From Candidatus Wolfebacteria bacterium GW2011_GWE2_44_13 (lineage in GTDB: Bacteria; Patescibacteria; Paceibacteria; UBA6257; UBA9933): a stretch of DNA of 64,000 nt. The notes beneath the pieces are model-generated. The model did no database searches. It saw nothing but the letters and a program-made list of their open reading frames with translations, and was not told where the DNA came from. Shown piece after piece: positions 8,222-17,162 of the stretch. Where the stretch lies: contig LCHW01000001.1 of NCBI GenBank assembly GCA_001000675.1, positions 96,671-160,670 on the forward strand, written 5' to 3'. Each line of letters starts with the position of its first letter. The first letter of the stretch is position 1. The position numbers and the translations under genes were made by a program.

Positions 8222-9025
8222 TTATGCAAGTTTTCCCTGCCAATTCACCTCAAATAATGGAGTTTTCTTAACAATGCTTACTTCGTCCTTCTTTTTTGTG
8301 AGAAAGCTGAAGCGCTTTGGATCTTCTACAAAAAGCGTATACAGCGGAGTGTTGAACGGAATATTAAGTGAAGATAATTCCGCAGGAACGCCAAAAGACG
8401 TTTCTCCGACATTTTTATACGCTGTGTTTTCTGCAAGTGTAAAGCCAGTTTGTTCCCACGCTGGAGGGAGAACCCAATACGCTACGCCACGGTTCTTCTT
8501 CGTATCAGAATAATCAGACTGTACGAAGTCTGCAAAAAGATCCGCAAGAATAAGAGGCTCACTTCCTATGTTAATAGTGATGTGCGTATATTGCGATGGG
8601 ATCAACACTTTCTCCCCTTTATTTGCTGCGATATAGAAAACATCGTTTGTTTTCTTTCCTGTTTGTTGTAATGCAAATAATGCATTTCCGCTTAAGACCT
8701 CATAGACTTCTGCTGCTGGATGCGTGTGCCCAATCGTTCGAATATATTCCCCATCTTTCCCGCCAATTGTGCCAGGGAAAATTACTGTGATATCATACCG
8801 AATTTTATTGGTTCGAAAAATCTGCTCGTCCTTCTGCTGATGTACATCGCGGTACATGAGATAGAGGTTTTTTCTGCGGGATGTCGCCTTTTTGTCCATT
8901 AGGTATGGACGCGCGTCTTCCAATGAACGTGCATGCATGGGCTCGGACACAACACCCTTTCCAAGAGAAATAGTATCGGTGTCGAAGGTGATCCCTAAGC
9001 CGCTTTGTTTCTTAAGATTTTTCAT
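8222..9025 (-). CDS. Cupin-type glucose-6-phosphate isomerase
   Basis: A 267-residue protein with the cupin phosphoglucose isomerase signature GHTHPAAEVYEVLSG at residues 99-113; His100, His102 and a Glu are the expected metal ligands, with a further His in QYTHITI near 147. The enzyme interconverts glucose 6-phosphate and fructose 6-phosphate and is unrelated to the common PGI fold; it was first described in archaea. It starts 2 bases after the stop of the substrate-binding protein gene on the same strand, so the two are co-transcribed. The family is larger than most archaeal versions by an N-terminal region of about 70 residues. Other cupin sugar isomerases cannot be fully excluded. Confidence 0.85.
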   Translation of the reverse strand: MKNLKKQSGLGITFDTDTISLGKGVVSEPMHARSLEDARPYLMDKKATSRRKNLYLMYRDVHQQKDEQIFRTNKIRYDITVIFPGTIGGKDGEYIRTIGHTHPAAEVYEVLSGNALFALQQTGKKTNDVFYIAANKGEKVLIPSQYTHITINIGSEPLILADLFADFVQSDYSDTKKNRGVAYWVLPPAWEQTGFTLAENTAYKNVGETSFGVPAELSSLNIPFNTPLYTLFVEDPKRFSFLTKKKDEVSIVKKTPLFEVNWQGKLA

Positions 9026-9027
9026 AG

Positions 9028-10665
9028 TTAGTCTTTAAATGTTCGCACAGTTTTTATGTACCATGTGTCGATTGCAGTAAAGCGATCGCTCGGAACAGAA
9101 AGTGATTGCGCAGTAAAGCCCTTTAACGATTTATTACTTACGTAGAGATAATACGGGGAGTAGAGAAATACTGCTGGCCTATCTTCTCGAATTATATCGC
9201 GTAATTGATTGAGGCCATTTTCACGACTCTCTGCATTGAAATCGGTACGTACGTAATTGATGAGCTTATCAACGTCTTTGTTTTCGTAGAGAGAAAGGTT
9301 TAGCCCTGGGTCAAGTTTTTGGCTTGATTCCCAGAAAGAAAACGGATCAAGATTTTTTCCGTAACTGTTGCCAAAAAGAAGCAATTCATAATCGCGTGGT
9401 TTGATAACTGTTTTGCTAAAGTCGCTTATTGAAGCAATATGAATTCGAACGCCAATACCAGCGGCTTTCCACTGGGCTTCGAGCATCTTTGCGGTTTCTT
9501 GGAGAAACGGTGTTGGATATACCGTAAGAACAAATTCAAGTTTTTTGCCATCGCGCTCTCTAATACCGGAATCGGTCATCACCCAATCATTCTCTTCTAA
9601 CCATGCGATTGCGCGCTCGAGAGAATATTCGGGTATGCCTTGTACTTCTGGAGTGAATGCAGGGATAGGGCTTGTGATTGCAACTGCATTATCACCAAAG
9701 ATTGCCTTCGTTATTGCTGCGTTGTCTGTTGCTAAAGAAAGCGCCTTTTTCATACTGTCAGTCCGCAGGGTTTCATTCGCAAATGGATTTGAGAAAACAG
9801 CATAGTAGCGAGGCATTGTTATCTTGCGCACTTGATGGGGGATTGAGATAGACTCGAGTACACTTGGTTCGACAATAGCCATGCCGTCAATATCTCCGTC
9901 ATTCAGTGCTTCTACGGCATCTGACTCGTTCTGATAAAAGCGCACCATTAAGGTGTCGATATATGCCTTTGGTCCAAAATAGCGTTCATTTCGCTTTAAT
10001 AAAATTTGCGTAACAAATCCGTCGCGGCGTTTTTCAAATGATTCAAATATGTATGGGCCACTCCCGATAGGTTCTCGGTTGTAATCGGACAAACGAATGT
10101 TTGCCGTAGGAACGCTTGCAAACAAATGTTTTGGTACTGGCTGGAGTGATAATACTGCGTTTTCGAAGAACGAATACGTAACAGGGGTAATTATTTTTAG
10201 CTCGCGTTCGCTAATGCGCTCTACTTGAACGCCTTTCCATAGTGGTGCAAGCGGTGAAGCGATAGCCTGGTCTTGGATAAGCTGAATGGTAAAAATAATA
10301 TCGTCTGTTGTAATAGGTTGATTATCTTGCCAAACGATATCGCCTTTAATGCGAATGTCGAATACCTTGCCGTCATCTGCGAGCGTTATTGTTTCTGCCA
10401 TTGCGCGTATATTTGCAAATAAAAGTTGTGACAAATCATTGTCTGGGTTGTTACTTTCTGCAAAGAGCGGGTTGATAAAAATCGGTTGCCCTACGATACC
10501 CTCGACATATTCACCGCCTGCTACGGGGGAGAGGATTGTGTTTAACTGAATAATACTTATCAACAGGAGGAGTGATGTAATTACGAGAATAAAAAACGCC
10601 GCAATAAACGTAATACGTTCTTTGCGGGAAAATAGTGTAAAAAGATTGAAAATCGCTTTTAACAA
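9028..10665 (-). CDS. Extracellular solute-binding protein, family 5 (peptide type)
   Basis: A 545-residue SBP_bac_5 protein of the DppA/OppA type, which binds peptides or similar solutes for ABC import. Residues about 20-43 form a hydrophobic segment without a lipobox, so it is likely an N-terminal membrane anchor or uncleaved signal. The body has typical family phrases such as VWQDNQPITTDDIIFTI near 110, GSGPYIFESF near 205, and a C-terminal DKLINYVRTDFNAESR region. No permease or ATPase genes are adjacent, so its partners are elsewhere or it acts alone. It is followed immediately by the cupin isomerase gene. Confidence 0.88.
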   Translation of the reverse strand: MLKAIFNLFTLFSRKERITFIAAFFILVITSLLLLISIIQLNTILSPVAGGEYVEGIVGQPIFINPLFAESNNPDNDLSQLLFANIRAMAETITLADDGKVFDIRIKGDIVWQDNQPITTDDIIFTIQLIQDQAIASPLAPLWKGVQVERISERELKIITPVTYSFFENAVLSLQPVPKHLFASVPTANIRLSDYNREPIGSGPYIFESFEKRRDGFVTQILLKRNERYFGPKAYIDTLMVRFYQNESDAVEALNDGDIDGMAIVEPSVLESISIPHQVRKITMPRYYAVFSNPFANETLRTDSMKKALSLATDNAAITKAIFGDNAVAITSPIPAFTPEVQGIPEYSLERAIAWLEENDWVMTDSGIRERDGKKLEFVLTVYPTPFLQETAKMLEAQWKAAGIGVRIHIASISDFSKTVIKPRDYELLLFGNSYGKNLDPFSFWESSQKLDPGLNLSLYENKDVDKLINYVRTDFNAESRENGLNQLRDIIREDRPAVFLYSPYYLYVSNKSLKGFTAQSLSVPSDRFTAIDTWYIKTVRTFKD

Positions 10666-10756
10666 GGTAGTAAACCGTAAGTAATATACGGATTGTTATT
10701 CGAGCCTTTCGACAGGCTTGGAGAAGGACTTTGACTTGAATCCAGTGGGTATAAAC

Positions 10757-10792
10757 ATTTTTCCCCCTTGCTGGTGGGCAGAGGGGGAAAAG
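10757..10792. other. Hairpin between secG and the solute-binding protein gene
   Basis: TTTTTCCCCC pairs with GGGGGAAAA around a 15-base loop. The flanking runs extend the stem and no U-tract follows on either strand, so it is a stable hairpin rather than a clear terminator. Confidence 0.5.
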
Positions 10793-10805
10793 AATGAGGC
10801 GAAGC

Positions 10806-11024
10806 TTATTGAGATAGGCTGATGAGCGATAACACTGCAAATGCTACTGCAATAACAACAGTTGCTCCGAAAATAATGCGTTCAAATCCACGACGAGTCT
10901 GGTATGTGCCACCGTCTGCTCCTCCACCAAATGCGCCTGAGAGGCCGGATGAGCGTTCCTGCAATAAGATGAGGACGATCAATACAATCGATAGAATGAC
11001 TTGGGCTAGGGATAAATAGTTCAT
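10806..11024 (-). CDS. secG: Preprotein translocase subunit SecG
   Basis: Small membrane subunit of the SecYEG channel. At 72 residues it has two hydrophobic segments (about 6-22 and 49-69) joined by a Gly/Ser-rich loop with LLQERSSGLSGAFGG, the hallmark of SecG. It lies 11 bases downstream of the holin-like gene on the same strand. No other sec genes are in the window. Confidence 0.92.
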   Translation of the reverse strand: MNYLSLAQVILSIVLIVLILLQERSSGLSGAFGGGADGGTYQTRRGFERIIFGATVVIAVAFAVLSLISLSQ

Positions 11025-11035
11025 AAAGGTAAAGG

Positions 11036-11401
11036 TTAATCCGCGTACGTTTTACGCGCTGTTACAGTAATAATAACGTTAACGGCACTTATAATGAGTG
11101 TCGCATAGGCGAGAGGCTCAAGTCCCTGTATCGTAACATTTTCCGAGAAATAATCAAGTAGATACAGCATTAATGCGTTTACAATCAGTAAACCGAGGCC
11201 CATCGTAAGGATGATGAAAGGGGTGAGAATGAGCTTCAAAATAGGCCGAATAAGGGTGTTGATGGCTGTGAAAATCGCTACGACGATGAGTAATTCTTTA
11301 AGGTCGCCAGACACAAGGAAGCCAGTGATAAACTTTTCTGCAACAATGAATGCAAGAAGGTTTGAAAATAGTGAAAAAATGATTCGGGATAGGAATTTCA
11401 T
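11036..11401 (-). CDS. Phage holin family / four-helix membrane protein (PF04020-like)
   Basis: A 121-residue integral membrane protein with four predicted helices. The start at 11401 (MKFLSRIIFSL) is chosen over an upstream in-frame ATG at 11506, because the extra 35 residues would be encoded across repeat sequence. The pattern AINTLIRPILKLILTPFIILTMGL is characteristic of the superfamily often annotated as mycobacterial-type phage holin (a DUF360-like family). Its function in bacteria is unknown and no lysis genes are nearby, so the holin name should not be taken literally. It probably heads an operon with secG. Confidence 0.8.
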   Translation of the reverse strand: MKFLSRIIFSLFSNLLAFIVAEKFITGFLVSGDLKELLIVVAIFTAINTLIRPILKLILTPFIILTMGLGLLIVNALMLYLLDYFSENVTIQGLEPLAYATLIISAVNVIITVTARKTYAD

Positions 11402-11450
11402 ATGGATATAGTATACCATAAAAGCGCGTAAGCGCGTAAACGAATGGGCT

Positions 11451-11558
11451 GTCATTCCCGCGGCCTGCTTCGTGTAAGAATAAATACTCCGCAGGCATTT
11501 CGGCACGTTGCACGCTCGCTCTACTCGCTAGCAACGCCAAGTCAAGGCGGGAGTCCAT
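11451..11558 (+). repeat. R24 palindrome split by an inserted R270 module
   Basis: The left R24 arm GTCATTCCCG (11451-11460) and a right arm GGCGGGAGTCCA (about 11547-11558) are separated by about 85 bases. The insert contains 11501-11541, which matches the CGTTGC...GCAACG hairpin module of the R270 element. Confidence 0.7.
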
Positions 11559-11701
11559 TTCCATTTTTAAAAATATCTTTTCGTTCCACTTTTTTACGTA
11601 TTTTGCGAGAACGGCCCATTTTTGGTATACTGTTCCTAATTGAAAGGTCGAAAACATAATATGTCATTCACTGTTTTTGGATAGTGCATGGCAATAAAAA
11701 A

Positions 11702-12382
11702 ATGTTTGTACAAAATTTAACTAGCACACTTTACGGTTCTCTGGCGAGTGTGTGGCTCGGAGTAATGGCATTCATGCCTAAATTTATTGGAGCACTTATC
11801 GTGTTGATTATTGGTTTGGTCATCGCTTCCGTTTTTGGATCGGTTATCGAACAGATCATCAAGTCTGTTAAGTTGGATGGATTGTTGAAGAAGATTGGCG
11901 TATCACAATACATCGATCGTTCTGGCGTACGTCTTGATTCAGGAAGATTCTTGGGTCGTATCGTATACTGGTTCTTTGCTATCGTTTCAATCTTGGCGGT
12001 ATCTAATATCTTGGGATTGGACGTGTTCTCTGATTTCTTGAAGCAAGTACTATTGTATGTTCCGAATATCGTTGTTGCAGCATTGATCATGCTTGCTACT
12101 TTGGTAGTCGCACGATTTTCTAAGACATTGGTAGTAGCTTCTGTTGCAACTGCAAAATTGCACGCAGCAAATTTCCTCGGATCTTTTGTTTGGTGGATTA
12201 TCGTTGTTTTCGGACTCATCACTTCGTTGATGCAGCTTGGAATTAATGTATATGTCTTGCAGACAGTTATCACAGGTGTTGTTGCAATGCTTGCAATCGC
12301 AGGTGGCATCGCTTTCGGCCTTGGCGGAAAGGATTATGCCGCTTCTTTGATAGAAAAATTGCGAAAGGACACCGCAGAATAA
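11702..12382 (+). CDS. Membrane protein with conserved TM-helix repeats (MscS-related)
   Basis: A 226-residue membrane protein. It matches the conserved TM helix family (PF05552) related to small mechanosensitive channels: MPKFIGALIVLIIGLVIAS near residue 20, LGRIVYWFFAIVSILAVSNILG near 80, and the glycine-rich end GGIAFGLGGKDYAASLIEKL. About five transmembrane segments are present. It stops right after the pore-like helix, so it lacks the cytoplasmic beta domain of full MscS. ATG 11702 is preferred over an in-frame GTG at 11684. TGGTATACT lies about 70 bases upstream. A terminator follows. Confidence 0.8.
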   Translation: MFVQNLTSTLYGSLASVWLGVMAFMPKFIGALIVLIIGLVIASVFGSVIEQIIKSVKLDGLLKKIGVSQYIDRSGVRLDSGRFLGRIVYWFFAIVSILAVSNILGLDVFSDFLKQVLLYVPNIVVAALIMLATLVVARFSKTLVVASVATAKLHAANFLGSFVWWIIVVFGLITSLMQLGINVYVLQTVITGVVAMLAIAGGIAFGLGGKDYAASLIEKLRKDTAE

Positions 12383-12400
12383 AAATCATTATTGATTTAC

Positions 12401-12429
12401 AAAAAGCACCGCAAATGCGGTGCTTTTTG
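12401..12429 (+). terminator. Rho-independent terminator
   Basis: Stem AAAGCACCGC / GCGGTGCTTT with an AAAT loop followed by TTG. Confidence 0.85.
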
Positions 12430-12467
12430 TTTGGTGGACTGAAATACTATATACTGATTAGTATTAG

Positions 12468-12494
12468 GTATACGGTATACAGTATACGGTATAC
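12468..12494. repeat. Four tandem GTATAC palindromes, 7-base period
   Basis: GTATAC occurs at 12468, 12475, 12482 and 12489, just 18 bases before the start of the 12512 gene. It may be part of its promoter region or an operator array. Confidence 0.6.
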
Positions 12495-12511
12495 GAACTA
12501 CCATTTTTCGT

Positions 12512-12889
12512 ATGGATATCTTCCTTATCTACCTCTTCGATCGTTTTATCTACCGCATCTCGCATTTCATGCGCCACTGGTATGTGGATAGTTTTGTGCA
12601 TTACAGCCGATTTGTTATTGCGCGCTTGGAAGATATGGATCAAACAATTGCATTAAAAGTTACATGGCGAAATATATTCCAGCCATTGTACCAAGAGCGT
12701 AACGTTGCAGGGTATCTTCTCGGATTTATTTTTCGATCCATACGATTGGTTATGGGGGGAGTTATTTATACGGTCGTGATTATTATAGCCGCCGCACTCT
12801 TCTTGGTATGGGCTGGTATTATCCCTTACATCTTGCTAAAAATTGCTGGGCAGACACCCGCTGGGCTGATTTATAAATCAACACTATGA
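12512..12889 (+). CDS. Hypothetical membrane protein, 125 aa
   Basis: I do not recognise this protein. The first 75 residues are mixed and aromatic-rich (ISHFMRHWYVDSFVHY), followed by one long or two short hydrophobic segments (about 73-112, GGVIYTVVIIIAAALFLVWAGIIPYILLK). The stop codon overlaps the start of the Clp-like ATPase gene (ATGA), so the two are translationally coupled and probably work together at the membrane. The ATPase also has an N-terminal membrane region, which supports a complex; this is inference from operon structure. Confidence 0.8.
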   Translation: MDIFLIYLFDRFIYRISHFMRHWYVDSFVHYSRFVIARLEDMDQTIALKVTWRNIFQPLYQERNVAGYLLGFIFRSIRLVMGGVIYTVVIIIAAALFLVWAGIIPYILLKIAGQTPAGLIYKSTL

Positions 12890-15438
12890 CAGAGCGAATT
12901 GTTACTCCTATGGAATCAAACCTATCTGTAGAAAAATTGCTGTTTTCTGACCCACGACTTGAGTTTTCTGCCTCCCTTCGTTTTTTGTGGGGGTTGGTTA
13001 CTTATTCGTTTTATAGCATTTTTACTATCGGCACTATTCTTGCTGTTATTTCTGATATTGAATGGCTACGTTGGTTCGGTATTTTGTGTACGTTCGTATT
13101 AATTGATCGCGCACTTCATATTAATACGCCATTGCATATGATCACCTCGTTGAAACCGGAAGGAGTTGCTGGCGTCAATATTACCGAATTCCTACTTCCA
13201 AAAACATTTCGTTCTATTATTCGCGCGCTCGATAAGACAGGTATCGCGGGAGGAAATTTTTATCTGCACCTTATGAAAACGTTGATTCGCGATGCGGGTA
13301 TTCGTGGCGCACTCTATCGATTAGAGATATCTCCAGAAGAGTTTGAACATAAAATTGACGAAGAGATTGAAAAGTTTAAAAGTAATAGTCCCTATGCGCA
13401 TGGAGAATTGCTTTCGCGCATTCACATGCTTGTAAAAACAGCATTCCTTGATGCATATGCAAACGGTGATAAATATATTGCGCCAAATGACATATTTGCT
13501 GCATTGCGTACCGTTGATGATGCTGCAGTGCGACGAGTATTTTATTTGTTCTCACTCGATGCAAACGACTTGCAAAAAGCACTTATCTTTAGCCGTTATC
13601 GACAGAAGTTCTCTTGGATGAAGCTTATCCCGGAGACAATCGGAGGGTTTGCGCATAAAGGGCCGCGCCATCGTGTCATGAATCGTGCATGGACCGCACG
13701 ACCAACGCCGACGCTTGATATGTATAGCGATGATTTAACCGATCTTGCTCGCGAACAGCGGGTGGGGTTCCTTGTAGGACACCAACAAGAATATGGAACA
13801 ATAGTAAATATCCTTTCCCGCGGTGCAAAGCAAAACGTGATGCTTATTGGCGAACCGGGGAGTGGAAAAGAAGCTATTATTAGCCACCTTGCACACAATA
13901 TTGTAAAAGATAAAGTGCCGGATGCGTTGTTTGATAAACGGCTCGTGTCACTTTCAATCGGAGAACTGGTTTCTGGCGCAGGGCCAGAAGAAATTTCCAC
14001 TCGCGTACGCGTGGTAACAAACGAGCTTATCGGAGCAAAGAATATTATCCTGTACATTCCCGATATCCATAATTTGTTTAAAACAGCAGGCGAAGGATTT
14101 ATGAATGTTGCGACGCTGATGTTGCCGGCTATTGCGGGCGATGCGTTTCAAGTAATCGGCTCGACCTACCCTCGAGAAATGAAAACGGAAATAGAAACCC
14201 ACTCCGATTTTTTGAGTGTTTTTGAAACGGTACGTGTTGAAGAAATATCCGAAGACGATGCAATTCGGTTACTTACGTACGCGGTTGTTATCTTGGAAAA
14301 ACAATACAATATCGTAGTTAGTTTTGAGGCTATTAAAGCATCTGTTTCTATTGCGCATAAATATTTCAAACAAAAATTATTACCTTCAAGCGCAGAGGAT
14401 TTATTAAAAGAAGCGCTTGCTGATGCAACGCAGCGAGGAGAAAAAATGCTAACTGATGAGTTGGTTATTGCTGTTGCAGAGCGTAAGGTAAATATTCCAA
14501 TTCATAAAACAACAAAAGAAGAAGCGGATAAACTCCTTAATCTTGAAGACATCATTCATACAAACATGGTTGATCAAGAGCAAGCAGTGAGCGCGGTTGC
14601 GCGCGCGTTGCGTCAATATCGCAGTGGACTTGCGCGATCAAGCGGACCAATTGCCACGTTTTTGTTTGTTGGGCCAACGGGTGTTGGTAAAACAGAATTG
14701 GCAAAGATTTTAGCAACAACACAGTTTGGCTCTGAACAGATGTTATTGCGCTTTGATATGTCGGAATATCAAGATAAGCAAAGCATTTTTCGATTTATCG
14801 GGACGCCGGACGGGAAAATGAGCGGCACGCTTACGGAATCGGTTATTCAAAAACCGTATAGCCTTATTTTGTTGGATGAATTTGAAAAAGCGCATCCGGA
14901 TGTGCTCAACCTATTCTTACAGGTGCTTGATGATGGACGCATTACTGATAACGTGGGTCGCGTTGTTGATTTTCATAATACGATTGTCATCGCCACTTCG
15001 AATGCAAATTCGGAATTTATCAAAGATGCAATTGAATCGGGACGTAGTATCGAGGACATCAAAGACGAATTTAAGAAAAAGTTGACCGCACATTTCCGTC
15101 CCGAATTGTTGAATCGATTCTCGGACGTTATCTTGTTTAAAAATTTGTCCGTTGATGATACGATTGCAATTGCGCGCATGCAAATAAAGAAGTTGACAAA
15201 GACGCTCGGAGAAGACCAGGGGATTAATCTTGTGATTGATGATGCCGTCGTGCAACATCTTGCACGCATAGGACATGACCCGGTATTCGGTGCCCGTCCA
15301 TTGCGCACCGTCATCAATGATCGTATTAAGAGCCAACTTGCCGAAATGATTTTGCGAAGAGAGATTACGCAAGGAAGTCATCTACAATTGAGCATGGAAG
15401 GTGACGATGTGCGATTCGTAATAAAGGAAGAAGAATAA
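12886..15438 (+). CDS. Membrane-anchored Clp-like AAA+ ATPase with degenerate first ATPase domain
   Basis: An 850-residue protein of the ClpA/B/C class. Residues about 30-75 are hydrophobic, giving a membrane anchor absent from normal Clp ATPases; residues about 115-230 resemble a Clp N-terminal repeat. The first AAA domain has a poor Walker A (GEPGSGKE near 322, Glu in place of Thr/Ser) and a poor Walker B (YIPDIH near 390 instead of IDEIH). The second domain is intact: GPTGVGKT near 595, LLLDEFEKAH near 661, arginine finger FRPELLNRF and sensor-2 FGARPLR near 802. No ClpP-binding hydrophobic-Gly-Phe loop is visible, so it is probably an unfoldase or remodelling enzyme without ClpP. It overlaps the preceding membrane gene by 4 bases. 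Confidence 0.92.
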   Translation: MTERIVTPMESNLSVEKLLFSDPRLEFSASLRFLWGLVTYSFYSIFTIGTILAVISDIEWLRWFGILCTFVLIDRALHINTPLHMITSLKPEGVAGVNITEFLLPKTFRSIIRALDKTGIAGGNFYLHLMKTLIRDAGIRGALYRLEISPEEFEHKIDEEIEKFKSNSPYAHGELLSRIHMLVKTAFLDAYANGDKYIAPNDIFAALRTVDDAAVRRVFYLFSLDANDLQKALIFSRYRQKFSWMKLIPETIGGFAHKGPRHRVMNRAWTARPTPTLDMYSDDLTDLAREQRVGFLVGHQQEYGTIVNILSRGAKQNVMLIGEPGSGKEAIISHLAHNIVKDKVPDALFDKRLVSLSIGELVSGAGPEEISTRVRVVTNELIGAKNIILYIPDIHNLFKTAGEGFMNVATLMLPAIAGDAFQVIGSTYPREMKTEIETHSDFLSVFETVRVEEISEDDAIRLLTYAVVILEKQYNIVVSFEAIKASVSIAHKYFKQKLLPSSAEDLLKEALADATQRGEKMLTDELVIAVAERKVNIPIHKTTKEEADKLLNLEDIIHTNMVDQEQAVSAVARALRQYRSGLARSSGPIATFLFVGPTGVGKTELAKILATTQFGSEQMLLRFDMSEYQDKQSIFRFIGTPDGKMSGTLTESVIQKPYSLILLDEFEKAHPDVLNLFLQVLDDGRITDNVGRVVDFHNTIVIATSNANSEFIKDAIESGRSIEDIKDEFKKKLTAHFRPELLNRFSDVILFKNLSVDDTIAIARMQIKKLTKTLGEDQGINLVIDDAVVQHLARIGHDPVFGARPLRTVINDRIKSQLAEMILRREITQGSHLQLSMEGDDVRFVIKEEE

Positions 15439-15453
15439 CATTAAAAAAATATT

Positions 15454-16143
15454 ATGCGCATTAACGTAAACATTGATACAACAGGGCTTAAAATAAATCG
15501 AATTATAAAGTTTTTTGTTATCTCTGATTTGATGCTGTGGGGTGGATGGGGTCTTATTGGACCAATTTTTTCCATCTTTCTAGTTAGTACAATTGAAGGC
15601 GCAACTGTCGCAACGGTTGGCGGTGTTGTTGCAACTTACTGGATCACAAAGTCACTAATACAACTTCCTGTCGCTGTTGCATTAGATAGGCATGAAGGTG
15701 AGCGTGACGATTTTTATACCCTTATTCTCGCATTACTCCTTGCTGGTTTTACTGCCCTTTCCTATCTTCTTGTGGAGGATATTGCAACACTATATCTCGT
15801 TGCGTTCTTACAGGGACTTTCGTTTGGTTTGTATGCGCCGTCATGGGCTGGCATTTTTTCGCGCCATTTGGATAAAGAGCATTACGCGTTTGATTGGTCG
15901 TTGGATAGTACTACTATCGGAATGGCTTCTGGTGTTGCAGCATTTGCGGGAGGCGCATTAGCGAATGCATTTGGATTTGACGTTGTGTTTATTCTTGCGA
16001 GTGTATTCTCATTCTTTAGTGCAATATTATTGCTTATGGTCCCAGATTTAGTAATGCCAAAAGCAACGATTACAATTCCCTTTCGTTTCCCTGGGTTTAT
16101 GAAAATGAAAACTCCGATTGAGGTGGAGAAGAAGGGACAATAA
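15454..16143 (+). CDS. Half-length MFS transporter-like membrane protein
   Basis: A 229-residue membrane protein with about six transmembrane segments that resembles one half of a major facilitator superfamily transporter: GGWGLIGPIFSIFL near 33, a loop ALDRHEGERDDF near 78 in the position of the MFS loop 2-3 motif, and FLQGLSFGLYAPSWAGIF near 120. Full MFS proteins have twelve segments; there is no second half downstream, and the C-terminus ends in a soluble Lys-rich tail. It may work as a dimer. It starts 15 bases after the Clp-like gene, so it is likely in the same operon. Substrate unknown. Confidence 0.78.
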   Translation: MRINVNIDTTGLKINRIIKFFVISDLMLWGGWGLIGPIFSIFLVSTIEGATVATVGGVVATYWITKSLIQLPVAVALDRHEGERDDFYTLILALLLAGFTALSYLLVEDIATLYLVAFLQGLSFGLYAPSWAGIFSRHLDKEHYAFDWSLDSTTIGMASGVAAFAGGALANAFGFDVVFILASVFSFFSAILLLMVPDLVMPKATITIPFRFPGFMKMKTPIEVEKKGQ

Positions 16144-16193
16144 TACAAGCTCGACAGCTCGTTAGAAGGGAAGCTTGTTAGCAAATATGAGAT

Positions 16194-16228
16194 ATAAAAA
16201 AAGGAATCACTCGTGTGGTCCTTTTTTA
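16194..16228 (+). terminator. Probable terminator after the MFS-like gene
   Basis: AAAAAAGGA...CAC / GTG...TCCTTTTTT with a TCGT loop; the stem is imperfect but the U-tract is good. Confidence 0.65.
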
Positions 16229-16266
16229 TAGCATTCCCAGTACCTCTTATCTCAAGCCTCCCTTTT

Positions 16267-16275
16267 TGCTATACT
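16267..16275 (+). promoter_or_regulatory. Extended -10 box, predicted leaderless start of transketolase subunit
   Basis: TGCTATACT ends 8 bases before the ATG at 16284. The ATG at 16278 would fall before the expected transcription start, which favours 16284. Confidence 0.65.
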
Positions 16276-16283
16276 TAATGCAT

Positions 16284-17144
16284 ATGGAGCAATTGCACGC
16301 ACGGAAGTTAAAAGTTTTGGAAGAGACGGCGAATTTGATTCGACAAGATATTGTTGAAATGCTTGAGCATGCTGGTTCAGGGCATAGCGCGGGGCCACTT
16401 GGTATGGCGGATATTTTTACAACATTATATTTTCATTTATTGAACCACGACCCAAAGAATCCCAATTGGGCTGATCGCGACCGCGTCGTACTTTCTAACG
16501 GACACATTTGCCCTGTTTTATATGCAACGCTTGCACGCGCAGGCTATTTCCCTGTTGAAGAATTAAAAACATTACGCAAACTTGGCTCTCGATTGCAAGG
16601 GCATCCGCATCGTGGTCCATTGCCTGGCGTTGAAACAACGTCTGGACCACTTGGATCTGGCTTGTCGCAAGCTATTGGTATGGCGCAAGCAGCAAAGCTT
16701 GATGGGAAAAAACATCGCATCTATTGTTTGATGTCAGATGGAGAACACAACGAAGGCAATACATGGGAAGCTATTTTGTATGCAGGGAAAAATAAGATGA
16801 GTAACGTCACTGCTATTATCGATCGAAATAATATTCAGATTGATGGATTTACAGAAGATACGATGCCACTTGAACCGTTGCGCGATAAATATGAAGCATT
16901 TAATTGGCATGTTATTGATGTGAGTGGGCATAATTATATGGCGATCGCTGGAGCGGTTATGGAAGCGCAGGCAATTCATGAGCGACCGACGGTTATCATT
17001 GCCCATACGATCCCAGGGAAGGGAGTGAGCTTTATGGAAAACAATTATGTTTGGCATGGCATGCCGCCCAATAAAGAGCAGGCTACGGCTGCTATTCGAG
17101 AGTTGCGAACACTGTGGGGGAAGATACGTGCCGAACATGATTAA
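16284..17144 (+). CDS. Transketolase, N-terminal (TPP pyrophosphate-binding) subunit
   Basis: A 286-residue protein matching the N-terminal half of transketolase, which transfers two-carbon ketol units in the pentose phosphate pathway. The motifs are HAGSGHSAGPLG near residue 25, HPHRGPLPGVETTSGPLGSG near 110, and the TPP-binding GDGE-type motif in the form SDGEHNEGNTWEA near 150. Two-subunit transketolases are common in archaea and CPR bacteria; the C-terminal subunit is not in this window. The start is set at 16284 by a -10 box just upstream; ATGs at 16215 and 16278 are in frame but less likely. It follows the isomerase and GAPDH theme of a minimal carbon core. Confidence 0.93.
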   Translation: MEQLHARKLKVLEETANLIRQDIVEMLEHAGSGHSAGPLGMADIFTTLYFHLLNHDPKNPNWADRDRVVLSNGHICPVLYATLARAGYFPVEELKTLRKLGSRLQGHPHRGPLPGVETTSGPLGSGLSQAIGMAQAAKLDGKKHRIYCLMSDGEHNEGNTWEAILYAGKNKMSNVTAIIDRNNIQIDGFTEDTMPLEPLRDKYEAFNWHVIDVSGHNYMAIAGAVMEAQAIHERPTVIIAHTIPGKGVSFMENNYVWHGMPPNKEQATAAIRELRTLWGKIRAEHD

Positions 17145-17162
17145 TTTTTAAACTGCAATTAT

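Noticed and set aside
10757..10792. Terminator of secG
   Set aside because: The stem is flanked by a T-run before and an A-run after on the plus strand, so no U-tract follows the stem on either strand.
15454..16143. Truncated MFS pseudogene
   Set aside because: The gene is intact, ends in a soluble tail and is followed by a terminator; half-length MFS-like proteins are plausible as dimers, so it is kept as a CDS.
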